From: Desulfobacteraceae bacterium
GTDB taxonomy: Bacteria; Desulfobacterota; Desulfobacteria; Desulfobacterales; Desulfosarcinaceae
Reading direction: 5' to 3'
DNA length: 49,729 nucleotides
Assembly: GCA_027068085.1 (NCBI GenBank)
Contig: JAMOUQ010000011.1
Coordinates: 1 to 49,729, forward strand
Positions within the stretch are counted from its first letter, which is position 1. Each line of letters starts with the position of its first letter. The notes under the pieces were generated by a model. The model was given only the letters and a program-made list of their open reading frames with translations, did no database searches and was not told the DNA's origin. Position numbers and translations under genes: made by a program. Positions 42,852 to 49,700 of this stretch are shown here, piece after piece.

Positions 42852-44045
42852 ATGTTGACAAAGGCTTTCATCCCTTACAAGGGCTACTTCAGTACCCCGT
42901 TTTGCCGCTGGCAAGGCTCCATGGCCAACGAAAACAGCATCAAGCTGGGAGCCGAAACCGCCAAGCGCTGGCTGGCCGAAAAAAACTGGGATCCGGGCAT
43001 TTTCGATTACCTGATCTTCGGCAACACCATCGGTCAGCTGCATCAGTTCTACGCCGCACCCTGGGCCGCAGCCCTGATGGGAGCCGGGTCGATTCCGGGC
43101 TTTGCCATCAGCCAGGCCTGTACCACCGGCACTACCTGTATCTACCAGGCCGCAGTGGGCGTAGAGACCGGGCTTTACAACATCCCCTTCGTCATGACCA
43201 CAGACCGCACATCCAACGGTCCCCATACCGTCTGGCCCAATCCCAACGGACCGGGCGGAGAAGTAATCTCCGAGAACTGGCTCATGGACAACTTCAACAG
43301 CGACCCCAACGTGGGCCTGCGGATGATCGAAACCGCCGAAAACGTGGCCAAGGAAGAAGGCTTCACCAAGGAACAGTGTGACGAACTGGCCCTGCGGCGC
43401 TATGAGCAGTACACCATGTCCCTTGAAAACGACCGCGAGTTCCAGAAACGCTACATGTTCGGAGCCGAAATCAGGATATCCCGCAAGAAAACCATCATGG
43501 TGGAAGAAGACGAAGGCATCCTGCCCACCACCAGGGAAGGCCTGGCCAAGCTCAAACCCCTGATCCCCGGCGGCGTGCTGAGCTTCGGCGCCCAGACCCA
43601 TCCGGCCGACGGCAACGCCAGCCTGGTTGTAACCACCAAGGAAAAGGCCGCCGAGCTGAGCGCCGACCCGGCCGTCACCATCCAGGTGGTAAGCTACGGC
43701 TTTACCCGCGAGCGCAAGGGCTACATGGCGGCCGCCCCTGTTCCGGCGGCCAAGATGGCCCTGGAGCGGGCCGGGCTGAAGATCGATGACATCAAGGTCA
43801 TCAAGACCCACAACCCCTTCGTGGTAAACGACCTGAACTTTGCCAAGAAGATGGGCATCGACGCCAACAGCTTCAACAACTACGGCTCTTCCCTGATTTA
43901 CGGCCACCCCCAGGGATCGACCGCCACCCGGCTTATTATCGAAGGCATCGAGGAAACGGTCATGGCCGGCGGCGGCTACTTTCTCTGGACAGGCTGCGCG
44001 GCAGGCGACTGCGGAGCTTCGCTGGTGCTGAAAATCGACGCCTGA
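42852..44045 (+). CDS. Thiolase-family protein with divergent motifs
   Basis: 397 residues. Cys90 in ISQACTTGTTCIYQA is the expected acyl nucleophile. The usual NEAFA region reads KTHNPFVVNDLNFAKKMG, the GHP motif is LIYGHPQGSTATR, and the last Cys region is WTGCAAGDCGASLVL, so the second catalytic Cys appears to be present but in an unusual setting. AAGGAGG box. It lies last in the plus-strand series, 48 bp after the ligase, and a strong terminator follows at 44112. No DUF35 partner is adjacent. Cleavage or condensation of a 3-oxoacyl-CoA is expected; substrate unknown. Confidence 0.85.
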   Translation: MLTKAFIPYKGYFSTPFCRWQGSMANENSIKLGAETAKRWLAEKNWDPGIFDYLIFGNTIGQLHQFYAAPWAAALMGAGSIPGFAISQACTTGTTCIYQAAVGVETGLYNIPFVMTTDRTSNGPHTVWPNPNGPGGEVISENWLMDNFNSDPNVGLRMIETAENVAKEEGFTKEQCDELALRRYEQYTMSLENDREFQKRYMFGAEIRISRKKTIMVEEDEGILPTTREGLAKLKPLIPGGVLSFGAQTHPADGNASLVVTTKEKAAELSADPAVTIQVVSYGFTRERKGYMAAAPVPAAKMALERAGLKIDDIKVIKTHNPFVVNDLNFAKKMGIDANSFNNYGSSLIYGHPQGSTATRLIIEGIEETVMAGGGYFLWTGCAAGDCGASLVLKIDA

Positions 44046-44111
44046 ACTGTATTCCATATGTTGTCAGCCGGGGATTAGGCCTCACCCTGCTGGCTGGCAC
44101 CTTCGCACAAG

Positions 44112-44142
44112 GGCTGCCCTCTTTCTTGGGCAGCCTTTTTTT
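44112..44142 (+). terminator. Strong Rho-independent terminator after the aromatic gene block
   Basis: GGCTGCCC pairs with GGGCAGCC (8-bp perfect stem) around TCTTTCTT, followed by TTTTTTT. It lies 67 bp after the thiolase stop. It separates the catabolic genes from the prophage-like and toxin-antitoxin region. The next ~200 bp (44143-44349) show no gene that I trust; one short open frame there looks random. Confidence 0.9.
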
Positions 44143-44349
44143 ATCCCGCCGAAAAAGCGCCACCTCCAATCTGACCGGCATCCCGGACGCGGCCGACAAC
44201 CACTTCCTTGTGGACGTCGGGTTCAGGGAAACCGATCCGGGCCTGCAAAAGACCGTGGTATCCCTCATGCTGGAGATCTACAGAGAACTTGAAATTGGTG
44301 TGATAAGATATTATGCTGGCAGAAAAGGGACAAGCAGGACATCGCTGAA

Positions 44350-44643
44350 ATGGTGGTGACCAGGCTCCGGGAGGACCTGCAATACGCCTGCGGGCTCCCG
44401 GATGACGCCCTCCAGGAAATACCCCATCTGTTCGGAATGTTCAGGGATATCGGAGAAGGCGGCCGCGCCGAGGACATCGAGCGCGTGCGGCGCTCCATCA
44501 TGATCGTGGACAAGCTTGCCGGCACCGGCGAAAGGGTCGGACCGGCCGGCGTGATCTTTGTGTGCGTCACCCTTACAGGCGGCCTGCTCACTGCCCTTGG
44601 CATCGGCCTGAAGTGGTTTTTCGGCCATCAGGGAGGCAAATAG
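44350..44643 (+). CDS. Small phage-type membrane protein
   Basis: 97 residues with an acidic helical N-terminal part and one C-terminal membrane segment (GPAGVIFVCVTLTGGLLTALGIGLKWFF). An AGGA box lies 9-10 nt before the ATG. It is 2 bp before the DUF5675 gene, and a coiled-coil membrane protein gene follows. I do not recognise a family. Small one-helix proteins in this position often belong to phage lysis cassettes; this is a guess from size and neighbours. Confidence 0.5.
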   Translation: MVVTRLREDLQYACGLPDDALQEIPHLFGMFRDIGEGGRAEDIERVRRSIMIVDKLAGTGERVGPAGVIFVCVTLTGGLLTALGIGLKWFFGHQGGK

Positions 44644-44645
44644 CA

Positions 44646-45062
44646 ATGATCGCCCATCTTTTCCGTATCCGCCGCAGCAGTCACGGCACGGAAGGGATTT
44701 TCGCCGCCGGCGCCTTTTCGTGCTTCACCATGGAACTGCCCTGGAAGGACAACCGGCCCAATATTTCCTGCATCCCGGCCGGGCGGTACAAAGTCACCAT
44801 CCGTGTTTCGCCCAGGTTCGGGCAGGTCTACCACGTAACAGAGGTGGAGGGCCGCAGCAGCATCCTGATCCATTCCGGAAACTTTGCCGGAGACAAGTCC
44901 CTTGGCCTGCGGACCCACTCACAGGGCTGCATCCTGGTGGGCAAATACACCGGCATCCTGGAAGGCCAGCGGGCCGTGCTGGCCTCGCGCATCACCCTCA
45001 GGCGGCTGCTGGATTTTTGTGGCGGGCAGGACTTCACCCTGCGAATCCAGGAAGCTTTTTAA
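44646..45062 (+). CDS. DUF5675-type protein (phage-associated)
   Basis: 138 residues from ATG 44646; the open frame from 44562 overlaps its neighbour. Visible pattern: GIFAAGAFSCFTMELPWKDNRPNISCIPAGRYKV, IHSGNFAGDKSLG and THSQGCILVG. This resembles DUF5675, a domain seen in prophage and virion-related genes with an L,D-transpeptidase-like HSG...SQGC arrangement (His and Cys). A cell-wall or virion role is possible; none is proven. It lies between two membrane protein genes. Confidence 0.7.
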   Translation: MIAHLFRIRRSSHGTEGIFAAGAFSCFTMELPWKDNRPNISCIPAGRYKVTIRVSPRFGQVYHVTEVEGRSSILIHSGNFAGDKSLGLRTHSQGCILVGKYTGILEGQRAVLASRITLRRLLDFCGGQDFTLRIQEAF

Positions 45063-45144
45063 CGCGCCGGCAGGTTCCGGCTGCAAGTGCTTATCGGTAA
45101 CTTGCAGACTCAACTTGTCAATTTCATCACATCGGGAGGATATC

Positions 45145-45759
45145 ATGGTCCTTGAAACAGTGCTCGGCGCCCTGACCGGTCTGGTGGGAAACGCCGTAAC
45201 ATCGTTTGTCAATTACAAGACCCAGAAGCTGAAAAACGAACACGACAAGGCCATGGGCGAGCTTGAGCTCAAAAAAATGGAGGCCGAAAAAAACTTCATG
45301 CTGGCCGAGGCCGAGGCCAACATGAAGATCACCCAGGTGGAGACCGAGGCCAAGATCGAACTTGCCGACTCCAAAGCCTACCTGGAATCGATCAAAGCCG
45401 CGGCAAAACCCCTGTTTACCGAAAAGTTTATTGACAGGCTCTGGTCCGGGGGCAAGATGGGCAAAATCATCGGCAGTGTGGTGGCCTTTTTGTTTGGCAT
45501 CATCGATTTTTTCAAGGCTCTTATGCGGCCGGCCCTCACCGCCTATCTTGCCGGCGTCACCACCTGGATTACCTGGATGGCCTGGCAGATCATGCAGAAA
45601 AACGGCCAGGACCTGGAAGCTGCCAAAGCCGCCGCCCTGTTCGACGATGTCACCTCCATCGTGATTTACCTGACCGTCTCCTGCGTCACCTGGTGGTTCG
45701 GCGACCGCCGCACGGCCAAGTTCCTTATGCGGCTCAATGACGGGAATATCAAGCGTTGA
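45145..45759 (+). CDS. Phage-type membrane protein with coiled coil (holin-like)
   Basis: 204 residues from ATG 45145 (GGGAGGA box). A long charged helix with heptad-like spacing (residues ~28-80, KLKNEHDKAMGELELKKMEAE) is followed by three hydrophobic segments (~105-125, ~130-150, ~168-188). Similar proteins are found in tailed-phage lysis or late regions of proteobacterial prophages. Read with its two upstream neighbours, it suggests a prophage remnant of three genes. No integrase, capsid or tail gene is present in the window. Confidence 0.65.
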   Translation: MVLETVLGALTGLVGNAVTSFVNYKTQKLKNEHDKAMGELELKKMEAEKNFMLAEAEANMKITQVETEAKIELADSKAYLESIKAAAKPLFTEKFIDRLWSGGKMGKIIGSVVAFLFGIIDFFKALMRPALTAYLAGVTTWITWMAWQIMQKNGQDLEAAKAAALFDDVTSIVIYLTVSCVTWWFGDRRTAKFLMRLNDGNIKR

Positions 45760-45831
45760 GGCTCATCCTGGCGATGACGTTCTACCGGGAAAACATTCCC
45801 ACCCCAAAACACCACTGAAAGAGGGCATACA

Positions 45832-46596
45832 ATGATCAACGCTACAGAAGTCCGGATTCTGAGCGAGGCCAGACAACTGAAAGAATCCAACCGGAAAGCT
45901 GTCAAAGCTGTGCTTGAAGCCGACATAAAGGGTCTGGCTGCTGCCCTCGACAGTTATGTGAAACTTAAAAAGCAACTCATGATCAGACTGATCGACCTGC
46001 CGGTGTTAAAAATCCATGACCCTGATGTTCAGCGAGTCCTCACAAAGCTGCGCAACAATGAACCGTTAGAGGCAGACAATATGGTCCGGTTCTTGGAAGA
46101 ACAGTCAGACCTGCCCGGAAAGATTGATGACCTGGACGAGGCCGAAAAGGAAGATCTGGCCCATGAACTGTTCTACTCCTGGTATAGCGGATACCGTTAC
46201 GTAGAGGCCATGTATAAAACAGGTTCTTTGTTTCTGAAATACGCATGGCCGCCGGAGCTGGCGGTCTTTGTTGAAGAGGCGCGCAAATGCTTTGCATTCC
46301 GGCAATACAATGCCGTTTACGCCATGTGCCGGGTGATGCTCGAAATCGCCGCCAGGCATACATGTAAAAGAAAAGGCAAAATTAAGAAGTATCACGAGAA
46401 TGTGAGGGGGCGCCGCAGTCCCAACACCACAAGGCTGTTAAGTCTTTCCGCCCCGGACAGCCTGCGCGATAAAATACAAACCATATATTATGATTGCAGT
46501 GAGTTACTTCATGGCCACAACAGGGTGTCCGACGAGACAAAAGCTCTTGATATGCTCAAAGCCACCCTTGATGCTGTTCAGCAGATATACAGGTGA
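45832..46596 (+). CDS. Hypothetical protein, mostly helical (DUF4145-like C-terminus)
   Basis: 254 residues, no signal peptide or membrane helix. The C-terminal half (EARKCFAFRQYNAVYAMCRVMLEIAARHTC ... YYDCSELLHGHNRVSDETKALDML) resembles the DUF4145 pattern of helical proteins seen with restriction and defence genes. The N-terminal half has many charged helices. It lies 72 bp after the phage-like membrane gene, with a GAGGG box. I cannot assign a function. It could belong to the phage remnant or be a separate cargo gene. Confidence 0.6.
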   Translation: MINATEVRILSEARQLKESNRKAVKAVLEADIKGLAAALDSYVKLKKQLMIRLIDLPVLKIHDPDVQRVLTKLRNNEPLEADNMVRFLEEQSDLPGKIDDLDEAEKEDLAHELFYSWYSGYRYVEAMYKTGSLFLKYAWPPELAVFVEEARKCFAFRQYNAVYAMCRVMLEIAARHTCKRKGKIKKYHENVRGRRSPNTTRLLSLSAPDSLRDKIQTIYYDCSELLHGHNRVSDETKALDMLKATLDAVQQIYR

Positions 46597-46681
46597 AATG
46601 CCTGTCGAATGTCCGGCTCAGGCCATATTTGCCCCCGGCTTGAATCTCACGACGGCCTTGTCACCCACGGCATTTTACTTT

Positions 46682-47151
46682 TCATGTGTTGTCTGTGCTT
46701 ATTTTTCTTGTCCCGAAACTCTTGTGCAACGGCAGCGTAAAGGGCGGAAAACCAGCCGGCAGGATCATTTCTGGGCAAACTCACGAAAATACGGCCAGGT
46801 GTTGAGCGGTAAATTGATATCGGAGAAGACAGCCAAAAAATCATCGGTAATGGTTTATTCCGCAACGAGCACTACCCTGTAATCTCATTTGACTTTTAAC
46901 GCGTACTCCTTTTTTGTGGTGCCGGTTATTATCAGATCATAGCTCGCTATAAGTACAGCCCTGTCATCATCCGGGATTGAATAGGCTGTTTTCTCATCAA
47001 TATAAATTTTCATTTCCCCACCGAATTTTTCGCGCCTTACCTTAAGACGACATGACTCAAGATCAATGCTTGCAATCTGTACTTGCTGCAGAAGGTTCCG
47101 GTAACCTGCCGGTTTCATGCGTCTTATTTTTTGTTTTGATGTTTTGCTCAT
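46682..47151 (-). pseudogene. Decayed SecB-like chaperone gene
   Basis: The frame from 47151 opens with MSKTSKQKIRRMKPAGYRN and continues to YDLIITGTTKKEYALKVK, then meets TGA (46885-46887). The same frame goes on as DYRVVLVAE, meets TAA, then reads DFLAVFSDINLPLNTWPYFREFAQK to a TGA at 46765. In another frame follows AGFPPFTLPLHKS, ending at 46682. FSDINLPLNTWPYFREF and the PPFTLP tail are typical of SecB-like chaperones. Two stops and one frameshift make it a pseudogene. It is 13 bp downstream of a HicB-type antitoxin gene, so it looks like the chaperone of a former toxin-antitoxin-chaperone operon. Selenocysteine at the first stop is unlikely because a TAA follows. Confidence 0.8.
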
Positions 47152-47164
47152 ACCGCTCCCCCTG

Positions 47165-47641
47165 TCAGGCCGCCTGTCCGTACTCGTCAGCCGGCGATAT
47201 GTTGTTTTTCCCTTTCGGCAGTTGCACCGGACGGTAAGTCGGTTGTTTATCAGTCTGCGCGTTTATCGGGTAGTATCGATAACGCATGGCCAACAGGGTA
47301 CAGACATATTGGTTCAGGCTGACGCCATTTTCCTTTGCAGCCCTGGCAAGCTCCCTGTGCAGAAAACGTGGTAAGCGCACGACAAATCTGCCACTGTAAT
47401 TATCAATATCTTCTTCAGGCTCAGGTATCTCCAGCCCTTCTTTCAGATAGAACCTGAAGCGCTCTTTTTTGACCTCTTCCAGGTTTTTTATCGCTTCTTC
47501 AACAGTTTCACCATCTCCAACCATGCCCATTTCTCCAAAGCGGGGCAGGCGCGCCATGTAGCCGCCACCTTCCTCTTTGGGGATCTTCACAATTTCAATT
47601 TTGTAAGGCAATGACAAATAGTGTTCAATATTCTTGCCCAT
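47165..47641 (-). CDS. hicB: HicB-family antitoxin with ribbon-helix-helix C-terminus
   Basis: 158 residues from ATG 47641 (GGAGG box); a longer frame starts at 47677. The HicB N-terminal fold is YMARLPRFGEMGMVGDGETVEEAIKNL. The C-terminal region FVVRLPRFLHRELARAAKENGVSLNQYVCTLLA is an Arc/HicB-type DNA-binding domain. A tail rich in Pro, Gln and Lys follows (residues ~125-158). A HicA partner (small double-stranded-RNA-binding-like toxin) is not seen. Directly downstream is the decayed SecB-like gene. Upstream, at 47625-47747, an open frame of 40 residues (MGEITIPLMSGRYVKGYYIK...) overlaps the hicB start; it is open into the insertion and may be the tail of a broken gene. Confidence 0.85.
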   Translation of the reverse strand: MGKNIEHYLSLPYKIEIVKIPKEEGGGYMARLPRFGEMGMVGDGETVEEAIKNLEEVKKERFRFYLKEGLEIPEPEEDIDNYSGRFVVRLPRFLHRELARAAKENGVSLNQYVCTLLAMRYRYYPINAQTDKQPTYRPVQLPKGKNNISPADEYGQAA

Positions 47642-47747
47642 TTCTGCCCTCCAATTCTGTCTGGACTCTGATCGCATCCAATAATCTTTTGATATAATAT
47701 CCTTTGACGTATCGCCCGCTCATCAGGGGGATGGTAATTTCTCCCAT
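47625..47747 (-). other. Open frame overlapping the hicB start, possible broken gene
   Basis: Forty residues from ATG 47747 (MGEITIPLMSGRYVKGYYIK as first residues), ending at 47625 inside hicB in a different frame. The frame is also open upstream (…HLTAVLRCKEFAGFEPFSH) as far as the inverted-repeat element, so it could be the 3' end of a gene cut by that insertion. Overlap with hicB by ~17 bp is typical of operon neighbours. I do not recognise it. Confidence 0.3.
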
Positions 47748-47821
47748 ATGACTGAATGGCTCAAATCCCGCAAATTCCTTGCAGCGCAGAACAGCTGTCA
47801 AGTGACACGAGTTTTTACGAA

Positions 47822-47945
47822 CTTAGGGGACGCGAGTTCCTCCTTGCTCATCCGTACCCACTTCATGGCGACCCTCCTTAAATGGAGAATACATCATCAG
47901 CGGATACTCGTTAAGGACGGACCGTAAAAACTCGCGTCCCCTAAG
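47822..47945. mobile_element. Short inverted-repeat element (MITE-like, internally deleted IS)
   Basis: Perfect 17-bp terminal inverted repeats (CTTAGGGGACGCGAGTT at 47822-47838, its complement at 47929-47945) bound 124 bp. Just outside the left end, CGAGTTTTTACG (47808-47819) repeats sequence just inside the right end (CGTAAAAACTCG), suggesting a nested or rearranged insertion. On the minus strand an AAGGAGG box precedes ATG 47866, which begins MKWVRMSKEEL and stops after 22 residues; it looks like the start of a transposase gene. No full transposase is left. It lies between hicB and higA, about 40 bp from the higA stop. Confidence 0.65.
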
Positions 47946-47993
47946 CCTTATCTTAATGGGGTTCTGCACAATCGTGTCAGTCGGCTGGATGCA

Positions 47994-48308
47994 TCAGGCC
48001 GTTTCAGTTGCATACGGCGTTACTATGGGCTTTATTTTCTCCCAGTCGTGGTTGGCATTGGCCGCCTGCCATAAATCGTAATTTTTCTGAAGATTGATCC
48101 ACAACTCCGGGCTGGTGTCAAACGCCATGGACAGCTTAAGAGCCATCGCCGGTGTCACGGATGCCTTTTCATTAACAATTTTTGACAAGGTCTTTCTGGA
48201 AACACCCAATGTTTCGGACAGTTCCGTAATGGTAAGCGCCAGCGGCTCCAGGTAGTCCTCTTTAAGTATTCTGCCCGGATGGGTGGGCTTTCTTTTGATG
48301 ATTCTCAT
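47994..48308 (-). CDS. higA: HigA-family antitoxin (XRE helix-turn-helix)
   Basis: 104 residues from ATG 48308 (GGAG 7 nt upstream), beginning MRIIKRKPTHPGRILKEDYL. The helix-turn-helix is TELSETLGVSRKTLSKIVNEKA and the C-terminal typical HigA part is FDTSPELWINLQKNYDLWQA. HigA binds its own promoter and neutralises HigB. It follows a frameshifted higB with a 20-bp gap, toxin before antitoxin, as usual for HigBA. The gene appears intact. Confidence 0.93.
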   Translation of the reverse strand: MRIIKRKPTHPGRILKEDYLEPLALTITELSETLGVSRKTLSKIVNEKASVTPAMALKLSMAFDTSPELWINLQKNYDLWQAANANHDWEKIKPIVTPYATETA

Positions 48309-48326
48309 GTCATTCTCCAATTCATC

Positions 48327-48627
48327 CTAATGATAATCCAGGTAATCGACTTCATAGGCATTGCCTTTTTCAAAGATAAAAGTGATGCGCCAGTTTCCCG
48401 ATACATTCACGGCGTATCGGCCTTTGAATTTACCTGCCAGCGGATGCAGGTTGGAGCCCGGGTAATTCATGTCTCTCAATTCATTTGCCGCATGAAGTCG
48501 GTCCAGAATTTTACCCAGTTTTCGTATATGTTCAGGTCTGATTCCTTTTTTCGAGAAGGATCAAATCCACATAAAACGTCGAAAAGCCTTTATTGGTAAA
48601 GTCAGAGCTGACTGTTTTTCTGGTCAG
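48327..48627 (-). pseudogene. higB: HigB-type toxin gene with frameshift
   Basis: The C-terminal frame reads GIRPEHIRKLGKILDRLHA, NYPGSNLHPLAGKFKGRY, VSGNWRITFIFEKGNAYEVD and ends YLDYH, the HigB/RelE-family signature. The N-terminal part (SDFTNKGFSTFYVDLILLEK) is in another frame. The two meet at a run of six A (minus strand; T-run 48546-48551); removal of one A would join them. I also find no ATG/GTG/TTG start in frame, only a CTG at 48627. It is therefore broken, phase-variable, or affected by a read error. HigB is a ribosome-dependent mRNA interferase. Confidence 0.75.
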
Positions 48628-48743
48628 GAAGGAACAAACTCGACATAAATTATATTGTCTTGCTGCTGAATCTGTGGCCCGTGTTTCCATTGTCTGGCCT
48701 GCCCGGCCGGACTGCTGTTTTTCCGGGCAGGGCCCCAGCCTTT

Positions 48744-49379
48744 TTAAAATACAAAACGAAAGTCAATCCAGCCCTGATGAGCGGCCACTTCGGCCTTCAT
48801 TGTTTCGAATTTCGGATCCTCCATACCCAGATACCGATAGCGCAGGTCGATTGCAAATTTATCGCTCACATCGATACTGATGCCCGCGTCTGCATGCCAT
48901 GTCAGCGTATTGGCGTCATCGCCTTTCCGGACATAGCCTATGCTGCGCACCTTAAGGTCTGAGACATCTATTTTGCTGTAACCTATTCCGCCACCCACAA
49001 ACGGCGTGAGTTTCGACTTCACAGGGAAGTCGAAATATCCGTTCAGAAGCAAAGATGTAATCTTTCCGTCTCCGTCCACGTCACCGCTTATTCCAAGCAG
49101 ATTGACCTGCTTGAAATCATTGACGGTATGAACAAGCTCCCATTCGACCCTGAAATTACCGAAGTCCCAACCCAGGGCCACGGCTCCGCCATAGCCGTTT
49201 TCGAACTCGAATTCGAGATCAAGCCCCAGCAAATAATCATCGGTATCAGCATCCTGAACCATGGAATATCCGCCGGACAACCTGAAGTAAGATGTATTCT
49301 GCTGGGCGGCAGAAGCATAACCGGAAATCATGAGAACAGAACATACGACAACAATCCACCCCAAACCACGTACCGACAT
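48744..49379 (-). CDS. Outer-membrane beta-barrel protein
   Basis: 211 residues. Signal peptide (hydrophobic GWIVVVCSVLMISG, cleavage near ASA-AQ at residue ~25) followed by alternating beta-strand patterns (YFRLSGGYSM, GGAVALGWDFGNFRVEWEL, TPFVGGGIGYSKI, FAIDLRYRYLGM) and a C-terminal phenylalanine (WIDFRFVF), the usual BamA-recognised end. It resembles small 8-strand barrels of the OmpA/OmpX/Opacity type. Transcribed as a lone gene. A GC-rich inverted repeat lies at 48698-48731 just downstream. Function unknown. Confidence 0.85.
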   Translation of the reverse strand: MSVRGLGWIVVVCSVLMISGYASAAQQNTSYFRLSGGYSMVQDADTDDYLLGLDLEFEFENGYGGAVALGWDFGNFRVEWELVHTVNDFKQVNLLGISGDVDGDGKITSLLLNGYFDFPVKSKLTPFVGGGIGYSKIDVSDLKVRSIGYVRKGDDANTLTWHADAGISIDVSDKFAIDLRYRYLGMEDPKFETMKAEVAAHQGWIDFRFVF

Positions 49380-49536
49380 ACTACCCCCCTTTCATCAAAG
49401 CGTGCGGCTCAGACTGACAACGGAATTCTGTTTGGCAATAGAACTGACTGACGGTAAACAAAAAATACACAAACTAAATCAGAATGCAAATATTTTTTCA
49501 GGAAGGAACATAATTAAGGGTCAAAATTGATGTAAA

Positions 49537-49668
49537 TTATACTTTCCTGTTGGCGTTTTTACTAAGTTCGAAGATTTTTGCGATATCCCCGTTGTGGGCG
49601 TTCATATAAAAAAGGAACTGAAGATCGTCAAACGAATACGGGATCCGGCCCATTGGGACAGGCCCCAT
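49537..49668 (-). CDS. Small open frame, 43 residues, uncertain
   Basis: From ATG 49668 the reverse strand encodes 43 residues, MGPVPMGRIPYSFDDLQFLF at the start and a basic end. No ribosome site is clear, and the frame is closed by TGA 12 bp upstream. It lies in the AT-rich region between the barrel gene and the window end. It could be a small protein, a remnant or chance. Apart from it and the adjacent 11-bp repeats I see nothing in 49380-49729. Confidence 0.25.
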   Translation of the reverse strand: MGPVPMGRIPYSFDDLQFLFYMNAHNGDIAKIFELSKNANRKV

Positions 49669-49670
49669 TT

Positions 49671-49700
49671 CACAATCAGCTCACAACTAGCTCACAATTT
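49671..49700. repeat. Tandem 11-bp repeats
   Basis: CACAATCAGCT (49671-49681) and CACAACTAGCT (49682-49692) are followed by CACAATTT, a partial third copy. The region is AT-rich. The unit might be an iterated binding site or chance; only two full copies are present. Confidence 0.4.

Noticed and set aside
44126-44359. A 77-codon frame starting within the terminator region
   Set aside because: It begins in the terminator stem region, has no ribosome site and shows no recognisable pattern.
46885-47151. Reading the first stop in the SecB-like gene as selenocysteine
   Set aside because: The same frame soon meets a TAA and then needs a frameshift, and SecB-like proteins have no catalytic Cys at that place. 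Decay is simpler.
47798-47945. CRISPR array or origin because of repeated sequence near 47.8-47.9 kb
   Set aside because: There is only one pair of inverted repeats, no regular direct repeats with spacers, and no DnaA boxes or cas genes.
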